A stretch of 64,000 nt of DNA, from NCBI RefSeq assembly GCF_014851565.1, contig NZ_JACVAA010000002.1, positions 558,001-622,000 of the forward strand. Reading direction: 5' to 3'. Both the position numbers and the translations under genes were made by a program. The notes beneath the pieces are model-generated. The model was not told the origin of the DNA. It did no database searches and worked only from the letters and a program-made list of their open reading frames with translations. The DNA is from Pseudomonas sp. PDM15. GTDB taxonomy: Bacteria; Pseudomonadota; Gammaproteobacteria; Pseudomonadales; Pseudomonadaceae. How positions within the stretch are numbered: position 1 is the first letter of the stretch; each line of letters opens with the position of its first letter. Below are positions 26,902-35,873 of this stretch, one piece after another.

Positions 26902-27513
26902 TCAGGCCAGGGCGGCGGTGACTTCGGCGGTGGTGAGGATGGCGTGGGCGTAGGTCGGCCCGTTGATTTCATGGGCGGCGTGCAGCGCCTCTTCGGAGAA
27001 GGCCGCCGTGGCATCGCGCACCAGGGTCACGTGGTAGCCCAGCTCGGCGGCGAAGCGCGAGGTGGCCTCGATGCAGGTATTGGCCAGCAGGCCGATGACG
27101 ATCACCCGGCGCACGCCGTGCTGCTTGAGCTGCAGGTCCAGATCGGTATTGGCGAAGCCGCTGCCGCCCCAGTGCTCCTGCACCACCACGTCATCGTCGT
27201 GGGGCTGGAAGTCCGGGTGCCATTCGCCGCCCCAGCTGCCGGCGGCGAATACCTGGGCCTTTGCGGCGCCCAGCTGGTACGGACTGGGATGCAGCCAGCT
27301 CTGCAGGTCGCCGGGCCGCGCCCGATGGTGCGGCACGTAGAACACGCGGATACCGGCCTGGCGTGCGGCGGCCACCACGGCGCGCAGGTTGGCCAGGGTG
27401 CCGACGCGGTCGGCCACCGGCTTGGCTCGCGCGGTGAGCTTGCCGCCCTCGCTGAGGAAGTCGTTGTAGGGGTCGACCAGCAGCAGGCCGGTGTCCTGTT
27501 TCGAGTAGCCCAT
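26902..27513 (-). CDS. Isochorismatase-like cysteine hydrolase
   Basis: 203 residues. The triad of the family is visible: Asp in LLLVDPYNDFL, Lys in the VVVQEHWGGSGF region (the expected K is not obvious) and nucleophile Cys in GLLANTCIEATSR. The fold hydrolyses amides or vinyl ethers (nicotinamidase, isochorismatase, ureidomalonate types). The substrate is unknown. GGAG precedes the ATG at 27513. A second member of this family is encoded in the divergent arm of the same cluster (31395-31961). Confidence 0.82.
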   Translation of the reverse strand: MGYSKQDTGLLLVDPYNDFLSEGGKLTARAKPVADRVGTLANLRAVVAAARQAGIRVFYVPHHRARPGDLQSWLHPSPYQLGAAKAQVFAAGSWGGEWHPDFQPHDDDVVVQEHWGGSGFANTDLDLQLKQHGVRRVIVIGLLANTCIEATSRFAAELGYHVTLVRDATAAFSEEALHAAHEINGPTYAHAILTTAEVTAALA

Positions 27514-27562
27514 GGTGCACTCCTTGGAAAGAAGCGGCGCCGGTTGGGCGCCGCGTAGCACG

Positions 27563-28351
27563 TCACTTGTCGGTGACTTTCCAGGTGGCCGGCAGGGTCA
27601 GGTCGCCGGAAGCCACATCCCACACGCTGGACACGCACAGCAGCGGGTTGTGCAGATCGGCGTTGACCTGCAGCGCAGCGCTCACCCCGTCGTAATTGAA
27701 GCTCTCGGGGAAGCCCACCGCCTTGAGCGGCACGTGAATCTGCGCGGCATCGCCCTTGAGGCTGAGGTCGTATCCGGGCGAATCGATGTAGATCGCAGCG
27801 CCCGGCCAGGTCGGCGGCAGCTTGGGCTTGGCACCTTCGGGAATGTCACGCACCTTGAGCCCGGAGGGGCCGCAGGTGGCGTCCTTGGTCAGCACCACCC
27901 AGTGCGAATGCCAGAGGCCGCCGTCGTTGTCCTTCTTGCCGTCGCCGTTCTCGTCCAGCTGCGGGGTGTCGTCGAAATCCGGGTGCGAGGTCAGCGCCAG
28001 GGCGAGAATGCCCGAACCGGGTTCGAAGCCGACGCTGCCGCTGTCCAGGCTGGTCGGCCAGACGTAGCTGTACACCTCGGCGCCGGCGAAGCTGCCCTTG
28101 GCCGTCGGCGTGCGACTGCCGGCCTCGCCGTCCACCAGCTGCTCGAAGACCAGCATCTCGCCGTCCTTGGATACCCGGGTGTGCACCAGGTCGAAGGCGG
28201 CCTCGGCCTTGGCGGTCTTTTCGCTATGGATGCCTCCGGCTTCGTGGGCCAGGCTGGCCTGGGCCAGGGCGGCCAGCACGCCCAGGGTCACGGCGCCGAG
28301 GCGCCAGTGGCGGGGAAAACGCGGGATCTTAGGAATGTTCGAACTGTCCAC
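27563..28351 (-). CDS. Secreted protein with calcium-loop-like motif
   Basis: 262 residues starting with a GTG (AGGAG seven bases upstream). A signal sequence ends around ASLAHEAGG; the mature protein is beta-rich with two His-containing patches (HEAGGIHSEK and LWHSHWVVL) and an EF-hand-like loop DENGDGKKDND. I do not recognise the family. Its position inside a tightly spaced operon with a cysteine hydrolase and a regulator suggests a periplasmic role connected to that pathway. Confidence 0.65.
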   Translation of the reverse strand: MDSSNIPKIPRFPRHWRLGAVTLGVLAALAQASLAHEAGGIHSEKTAKAEAAFDLVHTRVSKDGEMLVFEQLVDGEAGSRTPTAKGSFAGAEVYSYVWPTSLDSGSVGFEPGSGILALALTSHPDFDDTPQLDENGDGKKDNDGGLWHSHWVVLTKDATCGPSGLKVRDIPEGAKPKLPPTWPGAAIYIDSPGYDLSLKGDAAQIHVPLKAVGFPESFNYDGVSAALQVNADLHNPLLCVSSVWDVASGDLTLPATWKVTDK

Positions 28352-28378
28352 GGGCTTGCTCCTGTTGGCTCGTCTCTA

Positions 28379-28543
28379 TCAGCGCGGCGGCGAAAGCTCG
28401 AGCAACGGCACTCGGTAGGCCCGGTCACTGGTGGGCGCAGGAGCAGGCTCGATGGCGGCTGCGGGGCCCGGCTGAGCCAGGCTGTAGCCATGGTCGCGCG
28501 GCGCCGCGAACGGCACCATCAGACCGCGGTTCAGCCAGCTCAT
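28379..28543 (-). CDS. Small hypothetical protein (54 aa)
   Basis: An ATG-initiated frame of 54 codons fitting exactly between two operon genes: 13 bp after the receiver gene's stop and 27 bp before the secreted-protein start. Third codon positions are overwhelmingly G or C, as in true genes here. It begins MSWLNRGLMVPFAAPRDHG, has an Ala/Pro-rich middle and ends in LLELSPPR. No clear ribosome site (AAGG directly before ATG), so it may depend on translational coupling. No known family. Confidence 0.5.
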   Translation of the reverse strand: MSWLNRGLMVPFAAPRDHGYSLAQPGPAAAIEPAPAPTSDRAYRVPLLELSPPR

Positions 28544-28556
28544 GCCTTGGTATAGG

Positions 28557-28940
28557 TCAGGGCAGACAGCTGCCGGCGCCGCTCAGAGCCAGCGCCACGC
28601 AGCTCAGCAGCTGCTCGGCGGCGAAGGGTTTGCACAGCAGACAGACCGCGCCACTGGCGCCGGCGCGGGCGAGCAGTTCGCGCTCGGTGCGGGCGGTCAT
28701 GAGGATGATTCGCGCGGCGGCATCGCCGGCCAGCAGCCGGTCGGTCAGGTCGATACCGCTCATGCCGGGCATCTGGATATCGCTGACCACGCAGGCGAAG
28801 CGCGCGGCGTCGCCGGCCAGGAAGTCCTCGGCGCTGGCGAACAGTTCGGTGCGATAACCCTCGGAGCGCAGCAGGCTGGCGGTGGCCAGGCGCACCGATT
28901 CGTCGTCGTCGATGATGGAAATCAGCGGAGCTTCGGACAC
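28557..28940 (-). CDS. Stand-alone response-regulator receiver domain (CheY-like)
   Basis: 127 residues. Receiver signature complete: acidic pair in SIIDDDESVR, phospho-acceptor Asp in VVSDIQMPGMSG, Thr/Ser switch in ILMTART and Lys in LCKPF. There is no output domain, so it may act as a phosphate relay or sink together with the FixJ-type regulator just upstream and the PAS histidine kinase at 33699. A GTG start at 28940 is preferred over a TTG at 28961, because the receiver fold begins a few residues later. Confidence 0.85.
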   Translation of the reverse strand: MSEAPLISIIDDDESVRLATASLLRSEGYRTELFASAEDFLAGDAARFACVVSDIQMPGMSGIDLTDRLLAGDAAARIILMTARTERELLARAGASGAVCLLCKPFAAEQLLSCVALALSGAGSCLP

Positions 28941-29033
28941 AGGCTCATCCCGGCAGGCCAACGCGGCGGAGGGTCGCGTGTCAGTTGCGTGCAGCTTGGC
29001 GCGAACCTGACGGTTTGCAAATCATACGGAAGT

Positions 29034-29669
29034 TCATGTGCGCGCCGTGCCGTCGCGTTCCAGCTGCAGCACACCGGCCATCTTCACCAGCTCGGCCAGC
29101 GAACGCGCCTGCATCTTCTGCATAGCATGGCCACGGTGGATCTTCACGGTGATCTCGCTCAGGCCCAGCTCGGCCGCCACCTGCTTGTTCAGCTTGCCGG
29201 TGGTTACCAGCGCCATCACCTGGCGCTCGCGCGGGCTGAGGCTGGCGAAGCGTTCGTGCACGCCGGCCACGTCGCGGTTCTGGGCGCGGCGCTGGCGGTC
29301 ACGGTCCAGGGCGGTGGCCACCGCGTCGAGCATGTCCTGGTCGCGAAAAGGCTTGGTCAGGAAGTCCACGGCGCCGGCCTTCATGCTGCGCACCGACATG
29401 GAGATATCACCATGGCCGGTCATGAACACCACCGGGATGGGGTTCTTCAGCTCCAGCAGCTCGCTCTGGAAATCCAGGCCGCTACGCCCCGGCAGGCGCA
29501 CGTCGAGCACCAGGCAGGCGGGCTGTTCGGGCAGTTCTGCATCGAGGAACTCCTGAGCCGAGCCGTATTGCCGGGTGGCCAGGCCGACCGAGCGGAACAG
29601 GCTGTCCAGCGCGGCGCGCAGGGACGCATCGTCATCGACTATGTGGACCAGCCCCACGGCTTCCGGCAT
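29034..29669 (-). CDS. FixJ/NarL-type response regulator
   Basis: 211 residues. Receiver domain ([37 protein letters not shown]) followed by a LuxR-type HTH ([36 protein letters not shown]). It should dimerise on phosphorylation and bind DNA. The ATG at 29669 has GGAGGG before it. It is the first gene of the leftward arm; the intergenic region it faces contains two similar 14-bp dyads and two -10-like boxes, the expected sites for a regulator of its own cluster. Confidence 0.92.
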   Translation of the reverse strand: MPEAVGLVHIVDDDASLRAALDSLFRSVGLATRQYGSAQEFLDAELPEQPACLVLDVRLPGRSGLDFQSELLELKNPIPVVFMTGHGDISMSVRSMKAGAVDFLTKPFRDQDMLDAVATALDRDRQRRAQNRDVAGVHERFASLSPRERQVMALVTTGKLNKQVAAELGLSEITVKIHRGHAMQKMQARSLAELVKMAGVLQLERDGTART

Positions 29670-29984
29670 CGCGCCCTCCTCGCTCGACGACCCCGACGGC
29701 AGGGTCGCCGTGGATTCTAGCCGCGATGCACGCGCAGCGTCTGCGCCACCCATACCAACGTATGAGCGCAGCACACCACGCCGTCCGGGCACGGCGCGAC
29801 GATCTGCCGCTCGGCTCATACCTAGATATGCCCGGCACGCCCCTTCGTAGAATGGTGGCGCCAGTGCCGGCCTTCTTATAGTCCGCAGCACGGGCCGGCA
29901 GTGTGGCCCACGACGGCATCCCACCGTGCAGTAGCCTCAGGCAGACGGCGACGCCCATGCGGTTCACCTGCTGGAGGTCTGACC
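29670..29984. promoter_or_regulatory. Divergent control region with two 14-bp dyads
   Basis: This 315-bp gap holds no gene. Two similar dyads are present: CATACCAACGTATG (29751-29764) and CATACCTAGATATG (29817-29830), 66 bp apart centre to centre. Leftward, a -10-like TAGAAT (29714-29719 on the minus strand) lies 41 bp from the first dyad. Rightward, TATAGT (29877-29882) lies 56 bp from the second. Neither has a good -35, as expected for activated promoters. The TACC/GTA half-sites recall NarL-family sites. FixJ-type regulator binding is an inference. Confidence 0.55.
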
Positions 29985-30503
29985 ATGGCCAACCCGCTAT
30001 CCACCCTGGGCATTGTGCACACTGCCCTCAGCCTGGTGCCGGTGCTCGCCGGCCTCTACGCCTTCGCCCGCCACGGCCGTATTCCGCCCCACGGCGCGCT
30101 GGGCAACAGCTACTGGTACGGCATGCTCGGCTCGGTACTGACCGCCTTCGGCCTGTCCAGCACCGGTGGCTTCAACAGCGGCCACGCCATCGGCATCCTC
30201 GCCGTGGCGGTCATCCTGCTCGCCCGCCAGGCCATGCGCCTGCAGCGCCTGGGCAATGCTCGTGCCTACCTGGAAACCGCCTGCATGAGCTTCAGCTTCC
30301 TGCTGCTGATGATCCCTGGGCTCAACGAATCCCTGTCGCGCCTGCCGCCGTCCGCACCCATCGGCAACGGCCCCGATTCCCCTGAGGTGAAGCTGGCCAT
30401 CCTGGCCGCGCTGCTCCTCTTCCTGGTCGGCCTCGGCTACCAGTGCCTGCGCCTGCGCGCGCGGCACGCCGGGCTGGGCCAACCGCAGTGCAACCATCCA
30501 TAA
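29985..30503 (+). CDS. Four-TM membrane protein
   Basis: 172 residues with four hydrophobic stretches (about 8-28, 45-65, 72-90, 98-118 and a last one near 145-160, so four or five). Polar loops contain [13 protein letters not shown] and a His/Gly-rich SGHAIG. The pattern is like small DUF2306-type membrane proteins, but I cannot assign a family with confidence. First gene of the rightward arm of the two-component cluster, 13 bp before the alpha/beta hydrolase. Confidence 0.65.
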   Translation: MANPLSTLGIVHTALSLVPVLAGLYAFARHGRIPPHGALGNSYWYGMLGSVLTAFGLSSTGGFNSGHAIGILAVAVILLARQAMRLQRLGNARAYLETACMSFSFLLLMIPGLNESLSRLPPSAPIGNGPDSPEVKLAILAALLLFLVGLGYQCLRLRARHAGLGQPQCNHP

Positions 30504-30516
30504 AGGAGCATCCCGC

Positions 30517-31341
30517 ATGAGCACCATCACTACCCGCGACGGCGTCGAGATCTACTACAAGGACTGGGGCAGCGGTCAGCCCATTCTGTTCAGCCACGGC
30601 TGGCCGCTGAATGGCGACAGCTGGGAGTCGCAGATGCTGTTCCTGGCCAACCACGGCTACCGCGTCATCGCCCACGACCGCCGCGGCCACGGGCGCTCCA
30701 GCCAGCCGTGGGACGGCAACGACATGGACCACTACGCCGACGACCTGGCCGAGCTGATCGAGACCCTCGACCTGCATGACGCGGTCCTGTTCGGCTTCTC
30801 CACCGGCGGCGGCGAAGTGGCGCGCTACATCGGCCGCCACGGCACCAAGCGGGTGGCCAAGCTTGGCCTGATCTCCGCCGTACCGCCGCTGATGCTGAAG
30901 ACCGAAAGCAACCCGGACGGCCTGCCCATCGAGGTATTCGACGGCATCCGCGCCGGCTCCATCGCCGATCGCTCGCAGCTGTACAAGGACATCGCCGGCG
31001 GCCCGTTCTACGGCTACAACCGCCCGGGCGCCAAGCCGTCCCAGGGCATCATCGATGCCTTCTGGATGCAGGGCATGATGGCCGGACACAAGAGCGCCTA
31101 CGACTGCATCGCCGCCTTCTCCGCCACCGACTTCCGCGACGACCTGAAGAAGTTCGACGTGCCGACCCTGGTGCTGCATGGCGACGACGACCAGATCGTG
31201 CCGATCGGCGCCGCCGCCCTGGCCTCGGCCAAGCTGATCGCCGACGCCAAGCTGGTGGTCTACCCCGGCGCGCCCCACGGCCTGGCCGACACCCACAAGG
31301 ACCAGCTCAACGCCGACCTGCTGGCATTCCTGCGCAGCTGA
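30517..31341 (+). CDS. Alpha/beta hydrolase, non-haem chloroperoxidase/arylesterase type
   Basis: 274 residues, matching cofactor-free haloperoxidase-like esterases in length and motifs: [14 protein letters not shown] (oxyanion), [14 protein letters not shown], nucleophile Ser in [15 protein letters not shown], acid Asp in [12 protein letters not shown] and catalytic His in [10 protein letters not shown]. Such enzymes hydrolyse esters and can form peracids from carboxylic acids and peroxide. A catalase gene follows two genes later, which is compatible with a peroxide-linked function. AAAGGAG precedes the start. Confidence 0.87.
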   Translation: MSTITTRDGVEIYYKDWGSGQPILFSHGWPLNGDSWESQMLFLANHGYRVIAHDRRGHGRSSQPWDGNDMDHYADDLAELIETLDLHDAVLFGFSTGGGEVARYIGRHGTKRVAKLGLISAVPPLMLKTESNPDGLPIEVFDGIRAGSIADRSQLYKDIAGGPFYGYNRPGAKPSQGIIDAFWMQGMMAGHKSAYDCIAAFSATDFRDDLKKFDVPTLVLHGDDDQIVPIGAAALASAKLIADAKLVVYPGAPHGLADTHKDQLNADLLAFLRS

Positions 31342-31351
31342 GTGCTCATGC

Positions 31352-31373
31352 GCCCGCCGAATCCCCGGCGGGC
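31352..31373 (+). other. Intercistronic GC hairpin without T run
   Basis: Stem GCCCGCCG/CGGCGGGC with a 6-base loop between the hydrolase and cysteine-hydrolase genes. No T run follows, so it is more likely an mRNA processing or stability element than a terminator. Confidence 0.5.
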
Positions 31374-31394
31374 CACAACGAAAAGGAGAACGCA

Positions 31395-31961
31395 ATGAGC
31401 GGCAAGCAAGCATTGATCGTGGTGGACATCCAGAACGACTACTTCCCCGGCGGGCTGTGGACCCTGAGCAAGGTCGAAGCAGCTGCCGCCAAGGCGGCCC
31501 AGGTCATCGCAGCGTTCCGCGAACGGGGCGACCTGGTGGTGCATATCCGCCACGAGTTCACCAGTCAGGACGCGCCCTTCTTCCGCCCGCACAGCGAGGG
31601 CGCGCAGCTGCACCCGAGCGTGATCAACAAAGCGGGCGAACCGGTGGTGCTCAAGCACTACATCAACTCGTTCCGTGAAACCGAGCTGAAGCAGGTGCTC
31701 GACGATCACGGCGTGAGCGAGGTGGTTGTGGTCGGCAACATGAGCCACATGTGCGTGGACGGCATCACCCGCGCCGCCGTCGACTTCGGCTACCGAACCA
31801 CCGTGCTGCACGACGCCTGCGCCACCCTCGACCTGGAGTTCAACGGCGTGAAGGTGCCGGCCGAGCAGGTGCATGCGGCCTTCATGGCCGCGCTGAGCTT
31901 CGGCTATGCGCCGGTCATCTCCACCGCCGAGTACCTCGGCCAGGCCAGAAACGCTGCATGA
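31395..31961 (+). CDS. Isochorismatase-like cysteine hydrolase
   Basis: 188 residues. Triad residues visible: Asp in LIVVDIQNDYFPGG, Lys in VINKAGEPVVLKHYINSF and nucleophile Cys in GNMSHMCVDGITRAAVD, with the family cis-peptide region before it. Closer to nicotinamidase/YcaC-like amidohydrolases than to the other member in this cluster (26902-27513). The substrate is unknown. AAAAGGAGAACGCA precedes the ATG. In the rightward arm between the hydrolase and the catalase. Confidence 0.87.
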   Translation: MSGKQALIVVDIQNDYFPGGLWTLSKVEAAAAKAAQVIAAFRERGDLVVHIRHEFTSQDAPFFRPHSEGAQLHPSVINKAGEPVVLKHYINSFRETELKQVLDDHGVSEVVVVGNMSHMCVDGITRAAVDFGYRTTVLHDACATLDLEFNGVKVPAEQVHAAFMAALSFGYAPVISTAEYLGQARNAA

Positions 31962-31982
31962 GAAGCCGCAGCTGAGCGGACC

Positions 31983-32019
31983 GCGGGCAAGTCATCGGGT
32001 TGATCCTAGGCTTGCCCGC
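31983..32019 (+). other. Intercistronic hairpin upstream of the catalase gene
   Basis: Stem GCGGGCAAG/CTTGCCCGC with a 19-base loop. It lies between the cysteine hydrolase stop and the catalase ribosome site; again no T run. Confidence 0.45.
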
Positions 32020-32065
32020 CATCGCACCGTGTTCCAGCCGTCATTGCCATTCGAAGGAGCAAACA

Positions 32066-33502
32066 ATGAAGAAGCTCACTACCGCCGCCGGCACCCCCGT
32101 CGTCGACAACCAGAATATCCAGACCTCCGGCCCGCGCGGCCCGGCGCTGCTGCAGGACGTGTGGTTCCTGGAGAAGCTCGCCCACTTCGACCGCGAGGTG
32201 ATCCCCGAGCGGCGCATGCACGCCAAGGGCTCGGGCGCCTACGGCACCTTCACGGTCACCCACGACATCAGCCGCTACACCCGCGCGGCGCTGTTCTCCC
32301 AAGTGGGCAAGCAGACAGAGATCTTCGTGCGCTTCTCCACCGTCGCCGGCGAGCGCGGCGCGGCGGATGCCGAGCGCGATATCCGCGGCTTCGCCATCAA
32401 GTTCTACACCGAGCAGGGCAACTGGGACCTGGTGGGCAACAACACGCCGGTGTTCTTCCTGCGCGACCCGCTCAAGTTCCCCGACCTTAACCACGCGGTG
32501 AAGCGCGACCCGCGCACCGGCATGCGCAGCGCGCAGAACAACTGGGACTTCTGGACCAACCTGCCGGAGGCGCTGCACCAGGTCACCATCGTCATGAGCG
32601 ACCGCGGCGTGCCCGACGGCTATCGGCACATGCACGGCTTCGGCAGCCACACCTTCAGCTTCATCAACGCCGCCAACCAGCGGCACTGGGTCAAGTTCAC
32701 CTGGAAGACCCAGCAGGGCATCCGCAACCTAAGCGACGCCGAGGCCGGGCAAGTGGTGGCCGGTGACCGCGAGAGCAGCCAGCGCGACCTCTACGACAAC
32801 ATCGAGCAGGGCAACTTCCCGCGCTGGACCTTTTACGTGCAGGTGATGCCGGAGCAGGACGCCGCCACATACGGCATCAACCCCTTCGACCTGACCAAGG
32901 TCTGGCCGCACAAGGACTACCCGCTGATCGAGGTCGGCCAGCTGGAGCTCAACCGCAACCCGGAGAACGTCTTCGCCGAGGTCGAACAGGCCGCGTTCAA
33001 CCCGGCCAACGTGGTGCCCGGCATCGGCTTCTCGCCGGACAAGATGCTGCAGGGACGGCTGTTCTCCTACGGCGACGCGCAGCGCTACCGGCTCGGCGTC
33101 AACCACACGCACATACCGGTCAACACGCCGCGCTGTCCGTTCCACAGCTACCACCGCGACGGCCAGATGCGCGTCGACGGCAACCAGGGCGCGCGCCTGG
33201 CCTACGAGCCGAACAGCTTCGGCGAATGGGCCGAGCAGCCGGAGTACGCCGAGCCACCGCTGAGCCTGGAGGGCGCTGCCGACCACTGGAACCACCGCGT
33301 CGACGAGGATTACTACTCGCAGCCGCGCGCCCTGTTCCAGCTGATGTCGCCGGCCCAGCAGCAGGCGCTGTTCGACAACACCGCGCGGGCTATCCGGGGA
33401 GCCAGCCAGGAAGTCATCGAGCGGCACATCGGCAACTGCAGCAAGGCCGACCCGGCCTATGGCGCCGGCGTGCGCGAGGCTATCGTTCGCCTGCACCAGT
33501 AA
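32066..33502 (+). CDS. katA: Monofunctional haem catalase
   Basis: 478 residues, a small-subunit clade 3-type catalase dismutating hydrogen peroxide. The distal His is in [13 protein letters not shown], the distal Asn in [17 protein letters not shown], and the proximal haem-ligand Tyr in [14 protein letters not shown]. There is no signal peptide, so it is cytoplasmic. GAAGGAGC precedes the ATG at 32066. It is embedded in a two-component-controlled cluster rather than next to an OxyR or bacterioferritin gene, so orthology to P. aeruginosa KatA is uncertain; the symbol denotes the family. Confidence 0.9.
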   Translation: MKKLTTAAGTPVVDNQNIQTSGPRGPALLQDVWFLEKLAHFDREVIPERRMHAKGSGAYGTFTVTHDISRYTRAALFSQVGKQTEIFVRFSTVAGERGAADAERDIRGFAIKFYTEQGNWDLVGNNTPVFFLRDPLKFPDLNHAVKRDPRTGMRSAQNNWDFWTNLPEALHQVTIVMSDRGVPDGYRHMHGFGSHTFSFINAANQRHWVKFTWKTQQGIRNLSDAEAGQVVAGDRESSQRDLYDNIEQGNFPRWTFYVQVMPEQDAATYGINPFDLTKVWPHKDYPLIEVGQLELNRNPENVFAEVEQAAFNPANVVPGIGFSPDKMLQGRLFSYGDAQRYRLGVNHTHIPVNTPRCPFHSYHRDGQMRVDGNQGARLAYEPNSFGEWAEQPEYAEPPLSLEGAADHWNHRVDEDYYSQPRALFQLMSPAQQQALFDNTARAIRGASQEVIERHIGNCSKADPAYGAGVREAIVRLHQ

Positions 33503-33510
33503 GCCCCGGA

Positions 33511-33534
33511 GCCGGGCGGCTTCGGCCGCCCGGC
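33511..33534 (+). other. UUCG-capped hairpin after the catalase gene
   Basis: A perfect 10-bp stem GCCGGGCGGC/GCCGCCCGGC closed by a TTCG tetraloop, 8 bases after the catalase stop. No T run follows. It may limit, but need not stop, read-through into the kinase gene. Confidence 0.7.
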
Positions 33535-33698
33535 ACGCCGCTGCCGCCGCCCGCTGGGCGGTGCACGCCTTAGACTAAAGTCTTACAAGACGGCCCTCTG
33601 CCAACCGCTACGCTTAGATGTTGCGGTGTGGCGCACACGCCATGCCCAGGCGATCGATCTGTCGGCATTGGCCAGTGGCGCCGGCGCGGGAGGAGCAA

Positions 33699-35798
33699 AT
33701 GCAAGGGCACGACTACGGCGCCTCGGCCGAGCTCGACGAGGCCCGCACAACAACGGACGCCATGCTCGGCGTGGACCTGCTGGAGCTGGTCGACGAGAGC
33801 ATCTTCCTGCGCGACCTGAGCGGCCGCATCCGCTACTGGAACAAGGCCTCCGAGGAACTCTACGGCTGGAGCAGCGCCGAGGCGCTCGGCCAGCCGGCCC
33901 ATGAGCTGCTGCGCTGCCAGCACACCGAAGCATTGACCTGCCTGAACCAGAAGGTGCTCGACGACGGCCGCTGGAGTGGCGAGCTGAGCCGACGCAGCGC
34001 CGATGGCCGCGAACTGCTGATCGAGACGCGCTGGTCACTGCGCCGCGACGCCAGCGGCGCGCCCCAGGCCATCGTCGAGAGCGGCCGCGACATCACCGCA
34101 CGCAAGGCCACGGATCTGGTCCTGGCGGAGAGTGAGTACCGCTACCGCAACCTGTTCCAAGCCATGGCCGCGTCGTTCTGGGAGCTCGACTTCACCGCCG
34201 TCGGCGCCATGGTGCGCAGCCTGTTCAAGAGCGGCATCACCGACCTGCGCACGCACTTCCGCCAGCACCCCGAGCTGGTGCGCGAGATGATGCGCGCCAC
34301 CCGCGTGCTCGACGTCAACGAGCAGACCGTGCACCTGTTCGGTCGCGGCACCAAGGCCGAGCTGCTGACCACGGTGGAACCGTTCTGGCCGCAAGCCAGC
34401 TCCACGGTATTCGCCGAAAGCATCATCGCCGCCGTGACCAAGGCGCCCAGCTACGTCAAGGAAACCCGCCTGCGCACCATCGACGGCAAAGAATTCGATG
34501 TGCTGTTCACCGCCTCCTTCCCGCCGGAGAACATGCAGAAAGGCATCCTCATGGTCGGCGTCATCGATCTCTCCGCGCGCAACCAGGCCTACGCCGCCCT
34601 GGAGCAGAGCGAGTCCCGTTACCGCAACCTGTTCGAGGTGATGGCGGTGTCGTTCTGGCAGCTCGACTCCAGCGGCACCAACCGCCTGTTCGCCGAGCTG
34701 CGCGAACAGGGAGTGAGCGACCTACCCGCCTATATCGACCAGCACCCCGAGTTCGTCCGCCGGGCCATGGACGCGACCCTGGCCATCGACGTCAACCAGC
34801 GCACCCTGGAGCTGTACGGCGCCCGCGAGCGCGGCGAGATGCTCGGCTCGGTCAGCCGCTTCTGGATACCGGGGCACGACGAGGCCTTCCGCCACAGCCT
34901 GGAAGCCGCCTGGCGCCGCGAGCCCGGCTACCTGGCGGAAACCAAGACGCGCACCCTGGATGGCCGCGAGCTGGACGTGCTGTTCTTCGTCACCGCGCCG
35001 CCGGAGATGCGCGAGCGCGGCATGGTGCTGGTGGGCAACATCGACATCAGCGAACTGGTGGCCTCGCGCAACGCCCTGCAGCGCATGCAGTCCGACCTGA
35101 CCCATGCCGCGCGCATCTCCATGCTCGGCGAGCTGACCGCCTCCATCGCCCATGAGGTAAACCAGCCACTGGCGGCCATCGCCACCTATGGCGAGGCCGG
35201 CCTGCGCTGGCTGGGCCGCCCACAACCGGACCTCGACGAAGTGCGCGACCTGACCCAGCGCATGGTCGGCGACGCCCGCCGCGCCGCCGAGATCATCGCG
35301 CGCATCCGCGGCATGGCGCGCCAGCAGAGCCCGGAGCCGCAGATGCTGTCGCTCAATGCGCTGGCCAAGGAGGCGGCCGCCTTCCTGCGCCATGAGCTGC
35401 AGAGCCAGGGCGTGACCCTGCGCCTGGACCTGGAGACCGGTCTGCCGCGCCTGCGTGGCGACCGTACCCTGCTGCAACAGGTGCTGGTCAACCTGCTGGT
35501 CAACGCCCTGCAGGCCATGGCCCAGGCCGAGTGCGCCCTGCGCAGCATCGTGCTGACGACGCGGCGCCTGGACGAGCAGCTGCAACTGCGGGTGGAAGAC
35601 AGCGGGCCGGGCATCGCCGCCGAGCACGTCGAGCGCCTGTTCGACAGCTTCTTCACCACCAAGCGCAACGGCATGGGCATGGGCCTGCCGATCTGCCGCA
35701 GCATCGTCGAGAACTGCGGCGGCAGCATCGAGGCCGAAGCGCGCCCCGCCGGCCAGGGCGCCTGCTTCGTCATCCGCCTACCGCTGCCGAGCACCTGA
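33699..35798 (+). CDS. PAS-domain sensor histidine kinase
   Basis: 699 residues, no membrane helix. Three PAS-type domains (about 20-140, 145-300, 305-455) precede a HisKA domain with the phospho-His in SIAHEVNQPLAAI and an HATPase domain (N box LLVNALQAM, G1 DSGPGI, F box, G2 GMGMGLPICRS). The second and third PAS domains are near copies: YRYRNLFQAMAASFWELD and SRYRNLFEVMAVSFWQLD. A soluble redox, ligand or light sensor is implied. The likely partners are the FixJ-type regulator and the free receiver at the other end of the cluster. GGGAGGAG precedes the ATG. Confidence 0.92.
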   Translation: MQGHDYGASAELDEARTTTDAMLGVDLLELVDESIFLRDLSGRIRYWNKASEELYGWSSAEALGQPAHELLRCQHTEALTCLNQKVLDDGRWSGELSRRSADGRELLIETRWSLRRDASGAPQAIVESGRDITARKATDLVLAESEYRYRNLFQAMAASFWELDFTAVGAMVRSLFKSGITDLRTHFRQHPELVREMMRATRVLDVNEQTVHLFGRGTKAELLTTVEPFWPQASSTVFAESIIAAVTKAPSYVKETRLRTIDGKEFDVLFTASFPPENMQKGILMVGVIDLSARNQAYAALEQSESRYRNLFEVMAVSFWQLDSSGTNRLFAELREQGVSDLPAYIDQHPEFVRRAMDATLAIDVNQRTLELYGARERGEMLGSVSRFWIPGHDEAFRHSLEAAWRREPGYLAETKTRTLDGRELDVLFFVTAPPEMRERGMVLVGNIDISELVASRNALQRMQSDLTHAARISMLGELTASIAHEVNQPLAAIATYGEAGLRWLGRPQPDLDEVRDLTQRMVGDARRAAEIIARIRGMARQQSPEPQMLSLNALAKEAAAFLRHELQSQGVTLRLDLETGLPRLRGDRTLLQQVLVNLLVNALQAMAQAECALRSIVLTTRRLDEQLQLRVEDSGPGIAAEHVERLFDSFFTTKRNGMGMGLPICRSIVENCGGSIEAEARPAGQGACFVIRLPLPST

Positions 35799-35873
35799 GG
35801 CAATTTGCCACGAGGCTGCCGAGGATGAATCTTCTTAGAGTGAACACAGAAGATTGATCTTGGAGCCGTGCAC

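Noticed and set aside
29829..29846. Sigma-54 promoter (GG-N10-GC) before the rightward arm
   Set aside because: GGCACG is present but the second element reads CG instead of GC at the required distance.
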